Source of the DNA: DASZBX01 sp035943635
Lineage (GTDB): Bacteria > Actinomycetota > Actinomycetes > Streptomycetales > Catenulisporaceae
Assembly: GCA_035943635.1 (NCBI GenBank)
Contig: DASZBX010000071.1
Coordinates: 129,321-193,320, forward strand
Direction: 5' to 3'
Length of the DNA: 64,000 nt
The position numbers were made by a program, and so were the translations under genes. Positions 25,441-33,689 of this stretch are shown one piece after another (position 1 is the first letter of the stretch; each line of letters begins with the position of its first letter). The notes below the pieces were generated by a model. That model was not told where the DNA came from and did not search any database. It saw only the letters and a program-made list of their open reading frames with translations.

Positions 25441-25725
25441 GTGACAGCTGCACATCTCGGGATTCCCCGCCCTCGCGGATTCGCCTTCGGCCCAGGCCGA
25501 CAGGGGCACCTCACCACCACACCGATCTACGACGCGCTCGCGGACGAGTTCCGGTTCGCGCTGCGCACGGTGCCCGGCGACCACGGCACTGAGGACCGGT
25601 TACTCAGTGCCCTGTTCTCCCAGCACTACAACTTCAGCGCGGTGGGCCGCTCCGGCAGCCTGGAACTCGGCCGGGGCGGCTCGCGGCACCGCGGCCTGCC
25701 GGAACACGGCACGACCCAGTTCTGA
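25441..25725 (+). CDS. Small hypothetical protein with a TTA codon
   Basis: A 94-aa frame; the second half (IYDALADEFRFALR, FSQHYNFSAVGRSGSLELG) has strong G/C at third positions and looks coding. The start is uncertain: a GTG at 25441 is used, but the protein could begin later near TTTPIYDAL. Codon 54 is TTA (25600-25602), a codon so rare in high-GC actinomycetes that it can place a gene under control of the bldA tRNA. The 238-base stretch before it is G/T-rich without a gene. I do not recognise the family. Confidence 0.5.
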   Translation: MTAAHLGIPRPRGFAFGPGRQGHLTTTPIYDALADEFRFALRTVPGDHGTEDRLLSALFSQHYNFSAVGRSGSLELGRGGSRHRGLPEHGTTQF

Positions 25726-25761
25726 CCGAGCCGCCCGGGCCGCCCGGGCGGTGTGGGCGGC

Positions 25762-26517
25762 CTAGTAGGCGCTGCGCCTGATCCGGCCCTGGTAGCGGGC
25801 CTCCCAGACGTCATTGTGGGCGTCTCCCTCGGCGATGTTCGCCGACAGGTAGATGGGGGCCTCGGCGCCGGTGTCGAGCAGGCGGCGGGTGACCTCGGCG
25901 ACCAGCATCTGGGCGATCACCGTGTTGCCGACCGACGAGATCGCGCAGACGGTTCCGCCGTCGGGCAGCGGGAGCACGCCGTCGCCGTAGGGGGCCGCGT
26001 TGTCGATCACGACGTCCGCGACCTCGAACAGGCGCAGGCCGGAGGGGTGCCGCGAGGTGATGGCCGTGGAGTGGGCCAGTGAGGTGATCGCGATGACGCT
26101 GTGGCCCGCGTCCCGGGCGATCGTGGCCATCTCGACAGTCGCGCCGTTGCCGCCGGACTGGGAGGCGATGACCACGACGTCGCCGGGGCTGACCGGCGCG
26201 AGCTCCCACACCCGGCGGGCCAGGGCCGGGTCGCGCTCGGCCTTGGGGTCGGCGAGCACCTCGGGGTCCTCGCCGCCGAACAGGATGAGGTCGCGCAGGG
26301 CGATCTTGCTGCTCGGGATCAGGCCGCCGGCCCGGCCGCTCAGTTCCATCGCGAGCGCCTCGGAGTGGCCGGTGCCGAAGATCTGCAGCACGTTGCCGCC
26401 GGCGACGCACGCGGCGACGAGGTCGGCGGCCCGGGCGATCGGCTCGAGCTGGGTGGCCTCGATCTGGTCGAGCTGGGCGCGGACCACGGCGAGAAGCGCC
26501 TCGCTGGTGACGGGCAT
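25762..26517 (-). CDS. SIS-domain sugar-phosphate-binding protein
   Basis: The 251-aa protein has the sugar-isomerase fold: GNVLQIFGTGHSEALAMELSGR near residue 41, VVVIASQSGGNGATVEMA and VIAITSLAHSTAITSRHP. It resembles the UPF0309/SIS group related to phospho-sugar isomerases and MurNAc-6-P etherase; no catalytic assignment is safe. The C-terminus ends with ANIAEGDAHNDVWEARYQGRI. The ATG at 26517 has CAGGTG upstream. It stands alone; amino-sugar metabolism is a plausible role by family only. Confidence 0.82.
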   Translation of the reverse strand: MPVTSEALLAVVRAQLDQIEATQLEPIARAADLVAACVAGGNVLQIFGTGHSEALAMELSGRAGGLIPSSKIALRDLILFGGEDPEVLADPKAERDPALARRVWELAPVSPGDVVVIASQSGGNGATVEMATIARDAGHSVIAITSLAHSTAITSRHPSGLRLFEVADVVIDNAAPYGDGVLPLPDGGTVCAISSVGNTVIAQMLVAEVTRRLLDTGAEAPIYLSANIAEGDAHNDVWEARYQGRIRRSAY

Positions 26518-26684
26518 GGGGGTTCACCTGTTCTCTGGGCCGATGCCGGTAGGCGGCGCCAACCGGGCCACGGAGCACCTTATCCGACCCACCGTCAGCT
26601 CAGTAGTGTGGTCATCGGAGCGTGTGATGAGCAGACCGGGGCCGATAGTTACCGACTGGTAGGTTTGGCGGTAGGATGCGGCGC

Positions 26685-27545
26685 GTGGAGATCTCAGAAG
26701 ACCCGGCGCGCGCGGCGCGGCAGATGTGGACCTTGTTCGAGCCGGTGCATGCGGTCGTGTATTTCACGCCTCCGCCGCGGGCGGCGTTCGAGGCCGCGGG
26801 GGTGCGCGGGTTCTGGCGCGGGTACTTCGCCGGGCGTGCGGCGCCGTTCGGAGCGGTGGGACCGGCGATCGTGCAGGCGACGTTCTACGGGTTCGCACCG
26901 CAGATGGTGCGGCGGGCCCTGCCGTCGGTGTGGGACATGGCCTCGCCGGAGGTGGCGCTGACCACGCGGGCGGCCGGATCCCGGGCGTCGTTGCAGGAGG
27001 TGCTCGGGGACGTGGACGTGGCCGAGGCGGCTCAGTTGCTCCGTGCGGCGGCCGAGTCGGTGGACGTGGTGGGCCGGGCGTTGGCCGCGGCCAACGCCGC
27101 GCTGCCGTGGCCGGAGGACCCGCTCGACGTGCTGTGGCACGCGGCGACGCTCCTGCGGGAGCACCGCGGTGACGGTCACGTCGCGGCGTTGTTGGTCGCG
27201 GGACTGGACGGCTGCGAGAGCCTGGTGTGGCGGTCGGCGGTGGACAGCGACCGGCAGATCCTGCAGCCGATCCGCGGATGGACGGACGAGGAGTGGGAGG
27301 CGGCCACGGCCCGGCTGACCGCGCGCGGCTGGCTGGACGCGGACGGGCGCGCCACCACCGAGGCGCTGGCCGCCCGGGACCGGATCGAGGCGAGCACGGA
27401 CCTGCTCGCGGCGGGGCCGTGGCAGGCGCTGGGCCGGGAGAACCTGGTCCGGCTGGCGCAGCTGATGCATCCGCTGGCCTCGACGCTCATCAAGGCGCTG
27501 CCGATCCCGAATCCGATCGGGCTCGTCGCGCCGCTGGCCGCCTGA
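26685..27545 (+). CDS. SCO6745 family protein (HTH-like, unknown function)
   Basis: A 286-aa protein with RQMWTLFEPVHAVVYFTPPP near the N-terminus and RAAFEAAGVRGFWRGYFAGRAAPFG, the typical opening of the actinobacterial SCO6745 family. The later GWTDEEWEAATARLTARGWLD has a winged-helix look. The function is not known to me. The GTG at 26685 is preferred because GTAGG sits nine bases before it and abuts the ATG at 26676, which is the other possible start. An imperfect TACC/GGTA repeat lies about 20 bases upstream. Confidence 0.75.
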   Translation: MEISEDPARAARQMWTLFEPVHAVVYFTPPPRAAFEAAGVRGFWRGYFAGRAAPFGAVGPAIVQATFYGFAPQMVRRALPSVWDMASPEVALTTRAAGSRASLQEVLGDVDVAEAAQLLRAAAESVDVVGRALAAANAALPWPEDPLDVLWHAATLLREHRGDGHVAALLVAGLDGCESLVWRSAVDSDRQILQPIRGWTDEEWEAATARLTARGWLDADGRATTEALAARDRIEASTDLLAAGPWQALGRENLVRLAQLMHPLASTLIKALPIPNPIGLVAPLAA

Positions 27546-27562
27546 ACGGCAGCGCCGCGCCG

Positions 27563-27586
27563 TGGTAGCCCACCTGGGGGCTACCA
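27563..27586. promoter_or_regulatory. 9-bp perfect inverted repeat before the site-2 protease gene
   Basis: TGGTAGCCC (27563-27571) and GGGCTACCA (27578-27586) are exact complements with a six-base loop. It ends seven bases before the ATG at 27594, so it could occlude the ribosome-binding region as a hairpin, bind a repressor, or end the upstream transcript. Confidence 0.45.
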
Positions 27587-27593
27587 TGCCGGT

Positions 27594-28418
27594 ATGGCAA
27601 ATCCAGGGCAGCGTTCACCCTTTCAGACCTCACAGCGTTGGGGCGCGGCCCGTAGCATGAAGATCAGCCCGGTCTTCCTCGGCATCCTGGCCGTGACGAT
27701 CGCCGGGGGCGTGGCGCTGTGGCTGAACTTCGGCAACGCGTACGTCGCCACCTTCGTCTTCGTGCTGGGTGCCTACTTCGTGGTGCTGTGCCTGCACGAG
27801 TTCGGGCACGCGTATTCGGCGCACCGGGCCGGGGACGCGGAGGTGGCGGCGCGCGGGTATCTGGACCTGAACCCCCTGCGCTACGTGAACCCGGTCCTGA
27901 GCATCATCCTGCCGATCTTCTACGTCGCCATCGGCGGTCTTCCGCTCCCGGGCGGCTCGGTGCTGGTGAACCCGGGCGTGGCGCGGCAGAAGTGGCGGGC
28001 GAGCCTGATCTCGGCAGCCGGGCCGCTGACCAACGTCGTCTTCGCCGTGATCGCGATGGTCGTCGTCGCGGCCGCCGTGCCCGACGACTTCGCCTTCTTC
28101 ACCGACACCCACCAGAACTTCTGGGGGGCGGTCGCCTTCTTCGCCTACCTGCAGGTGGCGGTCGCGATCCTGAACCTCATCCCGGTGCCCGGGCTCGACG
28201 GGTACGGCATCATCGAGCCGTACCTGCGGTACGAGACCCGCCGCAGCCTGGAGCCGATCCGCCAGTACGGCATCCTGCTGGTGCTCGTTCTGCTCTACTT
28301 CGCTCCGCCGATCCGCAACGGCTTCTCCAACGCGATCGACTCGATTCTCAACGCCTTCGGGATGGCCCCGGGGATCGCCGGTGTCGGAGCCCAGCACATG
28401 AAGTTCTGGCAGCAGTGA
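27594..28418 (+). CDS. Site-2 protease family intramembrane metalloprotease
   Basis: The 274-aa M50-type membrane protein has about six hydrophobic segments. The zinc site is HEFGHAYSAH (about residue 67) with the third ligand in NLIPVPGLDGYGI (about residue 200), both intact. It lacks PDZ and CBS domains, so it belongs to the compact Rce/YwhC-like branch whose substrates are mostly unknown. The ATG at 27594 is used; an ATG at 27657 (MKISPVFLG) is a possible start. It follows the SCO6745-type gene by 48 bases but is separated by an inverted repeat. Confidence 0.88.
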   Translation: MANPGQRSPFQTSQRWGAARSMKISPVFLGILAVTIAGGVALWLNFGNAYVATFVFVLGAYFVVLCLHEFGHAYSAHRAGDAEVAARGYLDLNPLRYVNPVLSIILPIFYVAIGGLPLPGGSVLVNPGVARQKWRASLISAAGPLTNVVFAVIAMVVVAAAVPDDFAFFTDTHQNFWGAVAFFAYLQVAVAILNLIPVPGLDGYGIIEPYLRYETRRSLEPIRQYGILLVLVLLYFAPPIRNGFSNAIDSILNAFGMAPGIAGVGAQHMKFWQQ

Positions 28419-28602
28419 TCCGGAACCGGCCTCGGGCGCAGCCCCCGGGCCGGACCTGCGCGGATCCGGGGTACGGGTGCGTACCGGGAACCCCTGCTCA
28501 CCCTGGTCGCACTAGCGCTCACTGCGCATAAGTGAGAACATCCGAAGAGTCCGGGGACACCCACCGGGGTGCCACGAGATCTTTTCGAGGAGTGGTCTAT
28601 CC

Positions 28603-29487
28603 ATGTCCATTTCAGACATGCCCTCTGCCGCGCCTGGCGCGGGTGGGGAACCCAAACTCACCCTGTACGGCGGCTCCTCCGGGACCGGCCGGCGGGTCAC
28701 TGTGCGCGACCTCGCGTTGGCCAAGCAGCGCGGCGAGCGCTGGCCGATGCTCACCGCCTACGACACGCTGACCGCGGGCGTCTTCGACGAGGCCGGGATC
28801 CCCGTGCTGCTGGTCGGGGACTCGGCCGGGGACAACCACCTGGGGTACTCCAACACCGTGCCGGTGACCGTCGACGAGCTGCTGATGCTGAGCGCGGCCG
28901 TGGTCCGGGGCACCAAGCGGGCGCTGGTCGTCTCGGACCTGCCGTTCGGGTCCTACCAGTCCTCGGCCCGGCAGGCGCTGGAGACCGGGACCCGGTTCAT
29001 GAAGGAGGCCGGGTCCGGCGCGGTGAAGCTCGAGGGCGGGCGCCGGGTGCTGCACCAGGTCGAGGCGCTGGTGGGCGCCGGGATACCGGTCATGGCGCAC
29101 CTCGGGCTCACGCCGCAGTCGGTGAACGTGCTCGGCGGGTACCGGGTGCAGGCCCGCGGCGAGGAGGAGGCCGAGCGGCTGCTGGCCGACGCCAAGGCGC
29201 TGGAGTCGGCCGGGGCGTTCGCGGTGGTGCTGGAGCTGGTTCCGGCGGAGCTGGCCGCGCAGGTGACCGACCTGCTGCAGATTCCGACCGTGGGGATCGG
29301 CGCGGGCGCGCAGTGCGACGCGCAGGTGATGGTGTGGACCGACATGGCCGGGATGACCGCCGGGAGTACGCCGCGGTTCGTCAAGCAGTACGCGGATCTG
29401 CGCGGCGTCCTGAGCGATGCGGCGCGCGCCTATGCGGCGGACGTGGTCCAGGGTGTCTACCCGGGGCCCGAGCACATGTTCCACTGA
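28603..29487 (+). CDS. panB: 3-methyl-2-oxobutanoate hydroxymethyltransferase
   Basis: First committed step of pantothenate synthesis: adds a hydroxymethyl group from methylenetetrahydrofolate to alpha-ketoisovalerate. The 294-aa TIM-barrel enzyme has MLTAYDTLTAGVFDEAG, VGDSAGDNHLGY with metal-binding Asp, KLEGG, MAHLGLTPQSV and TPRFVKQYADL. GAGGAG is ten bases before the ATG. A T-tailed terminator follows at 29501-29527, so it is a monocistronic unit. No panC or panD is in the window. Confidence 0.95.
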   Translation: MSISDMPSAAPGAGGEPKLTLYGGSSGTGRRVTVRDLALAKQRGERWPMLTAYDTLTAGVFDEAGIPVLLVGDSAGDNHLGYSNTVPVTVDELLMLSAAVVRGTKRALVVSDLPFGSYQSSARQALETGTRFMKEAGSGAVKLEGGRRVLHQVEALVGAGIPVMAHLGLTPQSVNVLGGYRVQARGEEEAERLLADAKALESAGAFAVVLELVPAELAAQVTDLLQIPTVGIGAGAQCDAQVMVWTDMAGMTAGSTPRFVKQYADLRGVLSDAARAYAADVVQGVYPGPEHMFH

Positions 29488-29500
29488 GGGAGCCGGACGG

Positions 29501-29527
29501 GCCGCCAGGGGTTCCCGGCGGCTTTTT
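29501..29527 (+). terminator. Rho-independent terminator of panB
   Basis: GCCGCC (29501-29506) pairs with GGCGGC (29517-29522) and is followed by five T's (29523-29527), 14 bases after the panB stop. Confidence 0.85.
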
Positions 29528-29553
29528 AGATTTCCCTGCGGCCGCCTGGCACG

Positions 29554-30183
29554 ATGTCTAGCATGGACAGAGACCAGGCGGTCGCTCTGCGGGAACTGCT
29601 CTCGGCCACGTCCGCGGTGCCCGAGTGGGTGGCGGCCAGCGCGGAGTTCGGGTGGGCGGTGCAGGGGGCGCCGCAGTCGGCCGGGGGGCTTCTGGTGGCC
29701 GGGCCGGCGCAGGCCGAGCCGTGGCACTTCACCGCGCACCTGACCGACGAGGCCCGGTGGGCCGGGCTGCCGCAGCTCGCTCCGACCCTGGTGCGGTCCG
29801 ACCCGGCTGCCGACGCGCCCGCGCACCTGGCGGTCGGGTGGGAACGGCTGGCTAGGGCCGGGCGCGGTGAGGCGTTGCTGGTGGTGGCCGAGTTCGATCC
29901 GCAGGAGGAGCTCCTCGAGCGGATCGACGGGGCCAGGCGGCAGGGCGCGCGGGTGCTCGCCCTGGCCCGGTCGGCCCCGGAGCTGCGCGGGATCGCGCAC
30001 GAGACGCTGGTCGTGCCGGCGCCGGTGCGGGCCGAGGAGCCGGGGCCGCTGACGTTCGACACCGCCCAGCATCTGCTGAGCCTGGCGGTGACGGCCGCGC
30101 AGCGCGGGCGGCGGGCGGGACTGCGGTCCCGGCTGACTCGGTGGCAGGAGCGGGTGAACGGGCCGACGGTGGAAAGCTGGTGA
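29554..30183 (+). CDS. Hypothetical protein between panB and map
   Basis: A 209-aa soluble protein without recognisable motifs; MDRDQAVALRELLSATS at the start, a central EPWHFTAHLTDEARWAGL segment and an Arg-rich C-terminus (RAGLRSRLTRWQERV). Third-position G/C is high throughout, so coding is secure. The start may be the ATG at 29554 or at 29563; neither has a ribosome-binding site, and TAGATT-like sequence upstream suggests a leaderless or near-leaderless message. I believe similar proteins occur beside panB or map in other actinomycetes, but the function is unknown. Confidence 0.65.
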   Translation: MSSMDRDQAVALRELLSATSAVPEWVAASAEFGWAVQGAPQSAGGLLVAGPAQAEPWHFTAHLTDEARWAGLPQLAPTLVRSDPAADAPAHLAVGWERLARAGRGEALLVVAEFDPQEELLERIDGARRQGARVLALARSAPELRGIAHETLVVPAPVRAEEPGPLTFDTAQHLLSLAVTAAQRGRRAGLRSRLTRWQERVNGPTVESW

Positions 30184-30268
30184 CGGGCGGGCGGGCGGGC
30201 GGACGGCCGGGCGAGGCTAGGTGCGGGAAGTGGGGTTCAGAGAGCGGGGAGCGCGGGGTGCGGGGGCG

Positions 30269-30445
30269 TCAGTCGGGGTCCTGGGTGGACCACTCCTGGT
30301 TGCGTTCGCGGACCTTGTCCAGGGCGTGGGCGGCCTCTTCCTGGGTGTGGTACGGGCCTAGGCGGTCCTTGGCCTTGCACCCGACGAGTCCCTCGACCGT
30401 GTGGTGTTTGATGCAGTAGAACCACTGGGGCTGCTGGTCGATCAT
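30269..30445 (-). CDS. Small conserved actinobacterial protein, 58 aa
   Basis: A short gene reading MIDQQPQWFYCIKHHTVEGL, then VGCKAKDRLGPYHTQEEA and a helical end. The WFYC...GC spacing of two Cys, the DRLGPY motif and the length match a small family I recall from many actinomycete genomes, of unknown function. AGGACGG lies upstream of the ATG at 30445. It is divergent from map with only 79 bases between starts, so the two promoters overlap. Confidence 0.8.
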   Translation of the reverse strand: MIDQQPQWFYCIKHHTVEGLVGCKAKDRLGPYHTQEEAAHALDKVRERNQEWSTQDPD

Positions 30446-30524
30446 CGCTACCGTCCTGTGTTCGCTCGGTGGTGTGGCTTACGCGGTACCTATTGCCCGG
30501 CCGCGGGAGTTTAGACTCGTCTTC

Positions 30525-31373
30525 ATGGCTGCCTTAGTCCCTGGAACCCTCTCCCCCACCCGTTCCGTGCCGGCCCGGATCGCCCGGCCGGAGTACGTCG
30601 GCAAGGCCGGACCGTCACCGTACACCGGGCCCGCGGTGCAGACGGCCGAGACGATCGAGAAGATGCGGATCGCCGGCCGGATCGCGGCGCAGGCGCTGGT
30701 CGAAGTCGGTTTGGCGTGCAAACCGGGGGTGACCACGGACGAGCTGGACCGGATCGGGCACGAGTTCATGTGCGACCACGGCGCGTACCCGTCGACGCTC
30801 GGCTACCGCGGGTACCCGAAGTCGCTGTGCACCTCGGTGAACGAGGTGATCTGCCACGGCATCCCGGACACGACCCGGCTCAACGACGGCGACATCGTGA
30901 ACGTGGACATCACCGCGTTCATCCACGGCGTGCACGGCGACAACAACGCGACGTTCGAGGTCGGGCAAGTGTCCGAGGAGGCGCACCTGCTGGTCGAGCG
31001 GACCCGGGAGTCGCTGGACCGGGCGATCAAGGCGGTCAAGCCGGGCCGGCAGCTCAACGTGATCGGGCGGGTGATCGAGTCCTACGCGAAGCGGTTCGGG
31101 TACGGGGTCGTGCAGGTGTTCACCGGGCACGGCATCTCGACCTCGTTCCACGACGGGCTGATCGTGCCGCACTACGACGACCCGCGGGCGACGGAGACCC
31201 TCAAGCCGGGGATGACCTTCACCATCGAGCCCATGCTGACGCTCGGCACCTTCCAGCACCGGATGTGGGACGACAAGTGGACCGCGGTGACCCTGGACGG
31301 GAAGTGGACCGCGCAGTTCGAGCACACGCTCGCGGTCACGGAGACCGGCGTGGAGATCCTGACCCTGCCGTAG
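30525..31373 (+). CDS. map: Type I methionine aminopeptidase
   Basis: Removes the initiator Met from nascent proteins. The 282-aa enzyme has all five metal ligands and the substrate His: NEVICHGIPD, NVDITAF, HGDNNATF, FTGHGIS, TIEPML and QFEHTLAVT. The roughly 40-residue N-terminal extension is typical of actinobacterial MapB-like enzymes. TAGACT (30512-30517) ends seven bases before the ATG, which predicts a leaderless message. Codon 4 is TTA, very unusual for a housekeeping gene here; a downstream GTG start would exclude it. The stop is three bases from that of the convergent next gene. Confidence 0.95.
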   Translation: MAALVPGTLSPTRSVPARIARPEYVGKAGPSPYTGPAVQTAETIEKMRIAGRIAAQALVEVGLACKPGVTTDELDRIGHEFMCDHGAYPSTLGYRGYPKSLCTSVNEVICHGIPDTTRLNDGDIVNVDITAFIHGVHGDNNATFEVGQVSEEAHLLVERTRESLDRAIKAVKPGRQLNVIGRVIESYAKRFGYGVVQVFTGHGISTSFHDGLIVPHYDDPRATETLKPGMTFTIEPMLTLGTFQHRMWDDKWTAVTLDGKWTAQFEHTLAVTETGVEILTLP

Positions 31374-31376
31374 TGG

Positions 31377-32066
31377 TCAGGCGGTGCGGTCGCAGGCGTC
31401 GACCAGGGCGGTGAGCAGGCGGACCGGGTCGGGCAGGGCGTCCTGGTCGCCGTGGATCCAGCGGGCCCGGCCGCCGGTGACGGACAGGGCCGGGGGGACC
31501 AGGACGTAGGAGCCGCGGGTGTGCCAGCGTACGCCGGAGTTGTCGGGGTCGGCGTCCGGGTGGGCGTCCAGTTCGCAGGGCCACCACTCGTCCTCGTCCA
31601 GGCCGTCGGGGCCCAGGGCCCTCACCCGCGGGAGGGTGAAGAACAGGTACCGGTCGCCGTCGGCGCACAGGGCGACCGGGCCGACCGGTTGGGCCGAGGC
31701 CAGCAGCGCGGCCAGGGCCACCTCGCCGGCCGCCGCGGGGATGTCCAGGACGTCGTGCGTCGTGCCGGTGGGGCTGGCGAAGTTGCCGCCGGGCAGGCGG
31801 GTGCGCCACACCTCCACCTGCGCGGGGTCGGCGCTGGCCTCGGTGCGCCAGCCGTAGGAGAGCGGATGGCGGCCCGGGGACGGACAGCCGACCCGGCTGC
31901 ACGAGCAGGCCGGGCCGAGCGGGGCGGCGGCCGGGACGACGGCGAAGCCGCGGGCCACGAACGCGTCGAGCGGGTCGGGGGCCTCCCGGCGCCGGCGCAT
32001 CGCGGGGATCAGCCGGGCGCGCGGGCGCTCCCGGCCGGTGTCCGCGTCGGTTCCTGTGACAGCCAT
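31377..32066 (-). CDS. Prim-Pol-like protein, probably catalytically inactive
   Basis: The 229-aa protein has the opening of the bifunctional primase/polymerase N-terminal domain: GFAVVPAAAP, a Cys-rich CSCSRVGCPSPGRHPL zinc-like segment and SYGWRTEA. A GNFASPTGTTHDVLDIP segment follows, where active enzymes have a DxD metal motif (LDLD-like). Here it reads HDVLDIP, so catalysis is doubtful. Such degenerate proteins are common in Streptomyces relatives, role unknown. The ATG at 32066 has AAGGCGGG upstream; a longer frame to 32255 is Arg/Pro low complexity. It converges tail to tail with map (three bases apart). The 258 bases upstream to fahA hold no gene. Confidence 0.75.
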   Translation of the reverse strand: MAVTGTDADTGRERPRARLIPAMRRRREAPDPLDAFVARGFAVVPAAAPLGPACSCSRVGCPSPGRHPLSYGWRTEASADPAQVEVWRTRLPGGNFASPTGTTHDVLDIPAAAGEVALAALLASAQPVGPVALCADGDRYLFFTLPRVRALGPDGLDEDEWWPCELDAHPDADPDNSGVRWHTRGSYVLVPPALSVTGGRARWIHGDQDALPDPVRLLTALVDACDRTA

Positions 32067-32324
32067 CTGGTGGCCCGCCTTCCCGAAAGCCCGAAGCCGC
32101 TGGGCCTGCCCGGGGGTCGGACGCCGCGGGCCGCCGCCGGCCGGCCGCCCGGCGGGTCCGGCGACGGACGGGATTCTCCGGCGGCGACGTGCCACGGCGG
32201 CCGACGGGCCGGGGACCGGTGCGGACCGCGGGGTCCGCGTGCGTTCTACGGGCAAGCGTCGGCGCTTCGCTTAAGAATACCTTCACCCGGCAGTGCCCGC
32301 GGACTTTCGGGCAAGATCGGCGGG

Positions 32325-33539
32325 CTACTGGATCGTGCCGGTGACCCGGCCGAAGCCGATCCGGGTGCCGTCCGGGCCGGGCGCGGTGGCGCCGACGGCG
32401 ACCGTGTCGCCGTCGGCCAGGAAGGTGCGGGTGGTGCCGTCGTCCAGTTTCAGCGGCTCGGTTCCGTTCCAGGTCAGCTCGATCAGGGAGCCGCGCTGGC
32501 CCGGTTCGTCGCCGGACACGGTGCCCGAGGCGTACAGGTCGCCGGTCCGCAGGCTGGCGCCGTTGCTGGTCAGGTGGGCCAGCTGCTGGGCCGGGGTCCA
32601 GTACAGGCCGGCGAAGGGCGGGCGGCTGACCACGGTGCCGTTGAGCGAGATCTGCAGTTCCAGGTCGTAGCCCCAGTGGTCGCCCAACAGGTGGTGCAGC
32701 GGCGCGGGGTCCTGGTGCGGCGGGTGCACCCGGGCCTCGTCGAGCGCATCGAGCGGGACCACCCAGGGGGAGACCGAAGTGGCGAAGGACTTGCCGAGGA
32801 ACGGGCCGAGCGGCTGGTACTCCCAGGCCTGGATGTCGCGGGCGGACCAGTCGTTGACCAGGACCGCACCGAAGACGTGGTCGGAGAAGCGCTCCACGGG
32901 CACGGTGCGGCCGAGCTCGGTGGGCGTGCCGACCACGAAGCCGACCTCGGCCTCGATGTCCAGCCGGATGGTCGGGCCGTAGACCGGGTCGGCGTCCGGG
33001 GACGGCAGGCGCTGGCCGTGCGGGCGGATGATGGGTGTGTCGGAGATCACGACGGTGCCGGCCCGGCCGTGGTAGCCGACCGGCAGGTGGCTCCAGTTGG
33101 GCAGCAGCGGGTCGGCGCCGGGGCGCAAGAAGCGGCCGAGGTTCTCGGCGTGCTGCCGGGAGGAGTAGAAGTCCACGTAGTCGGCCACGTCGAACGGCAG
33201 GTGGTTGGCGACCCGGGGCAGCGGGCGCAGCAGCGGGCGGACCGCGGACTCGTGCGCCTGTTCGGTCAGCAGCGCGGTCAGCCGGTCCCGGACCGCGCGC
33301 CAGACCCGGGGGCCGGCGCCCATCAGGGGGTTGAGCACGGGCGCGGTGAGCAGGTCGGCGGCCTGGTCCGGCAGGCCGTCGAACAGCCCGGCCTTGGCCG
33401 CGGCGCCGAGCAGGAAGACGTACCGGCCGATCGCGGTCGCCATCTGGCGGGGGGTGTCGACGTAGCTGACGACCCCGTACGGCAGGTTGGTGACGGGGAA
33501 ATCGCTCTGCTCGGGGATCTCCAGCCAGCTGGATACCAT
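32325..33539 (-). CDS. fahA: Fumarylacetoacetase
   Basis: Last step of tyrosine degradation: cleaves fumarylacetoacetate to fumarate and acetoacetate. The 404-aa protein has the N-terminal SH3-like part and the FAH fold with YVDFYSSRQHAENLGRFLRP, PVGYHGRAGTVVISD, DIEAEVGFVVG, NDWSARDIQAWEYQPLGPFLGKSF (written here in two overlapping known motifs: NDWSARDIQ and GPFLGKSF) and the terminal GFGRVTGTI. The ATG at 33539 has CGGAGCG seven bases upstream. It is divergent from hmgA, which makes the preceding intermediate, and the two share a 150-base control region with a palindromic operator. Confidence 0.94.
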   Translation of the reverse strand: MVSSWLEIPEQSDFPVTNLPYGVVSYVDTPRQMATAIGRYVFLLGAAAKAGLFDGLPDQAADLLTAPVLNPLMGAGPRVWRAVRDRLTALLTEQAHESAVRPLLRPLPRVANHLPFDVADYVDFYSSRQHAENLGRFLRPGADPLLPNWSHLPVGYHGRAGTVVISDTPIIRPHGQRLPSPDADPVYGPTIRLDIEAEVGFVVGTPTELGRTVPVERFSDHVFGAVLVNDWSARDIQAWEYQPLGPFLGKSFATSVSPWVVPLDALDEARVHPPHQDPAPLHHLLGDHWGYDLELQISLNGTVVSRPPFAGLYWTPAQQLAHLTSNGASLRTGDLYASGTVSGDEPGQRGSLIELTWNGTEPLKLDDGTTRTFLADGDTVAVGATAPGPDGTRIGFGRVTGTIQ

Positions 33540-33574
33540 GGTGCGCTCCGTGGGTAGTCTTGTGCGTGCTGTGC

Positions 33575-33604
33575 TTGACAACGGGGGCCACGATAGCGGA
33601 TTGT
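33575..33604 (+). promoter_or_regulatory. Putative promoter of hmgA
   Basis: A consensus TTGACA at 33575-33580, an 18-base spacer and GATTGT (xAxxxT) at 33599-33604 predict a start near 33611, about 80 bases before the hmgA ATG and just upstream of the palindrome at 33620. Confidence 0.5.
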
Positions 33605-33619
33605 CGAATTGACGGACGT

Positions 33620-33642
33620 AAGCGTTCGATTATCGGACGCTT
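33620..33642. promoter_or_regulatory. 23-bp palindromic operator between fahA and hmgA
   Basis: AAGCGTTCGAT and ATCGGACGCTT flank a single central T; ten of eleven positions pair. It lies just downstream of the predicted hmgA start, where a bound repressor could block both divergent genes. No regulator gene is adjacent. Confidence 0.6.
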
Positions 33643-33689
33643 GGACCGAGTCCGGCCGGTTGTGACGCCAGCTACCCTGGAGGCCTCCG

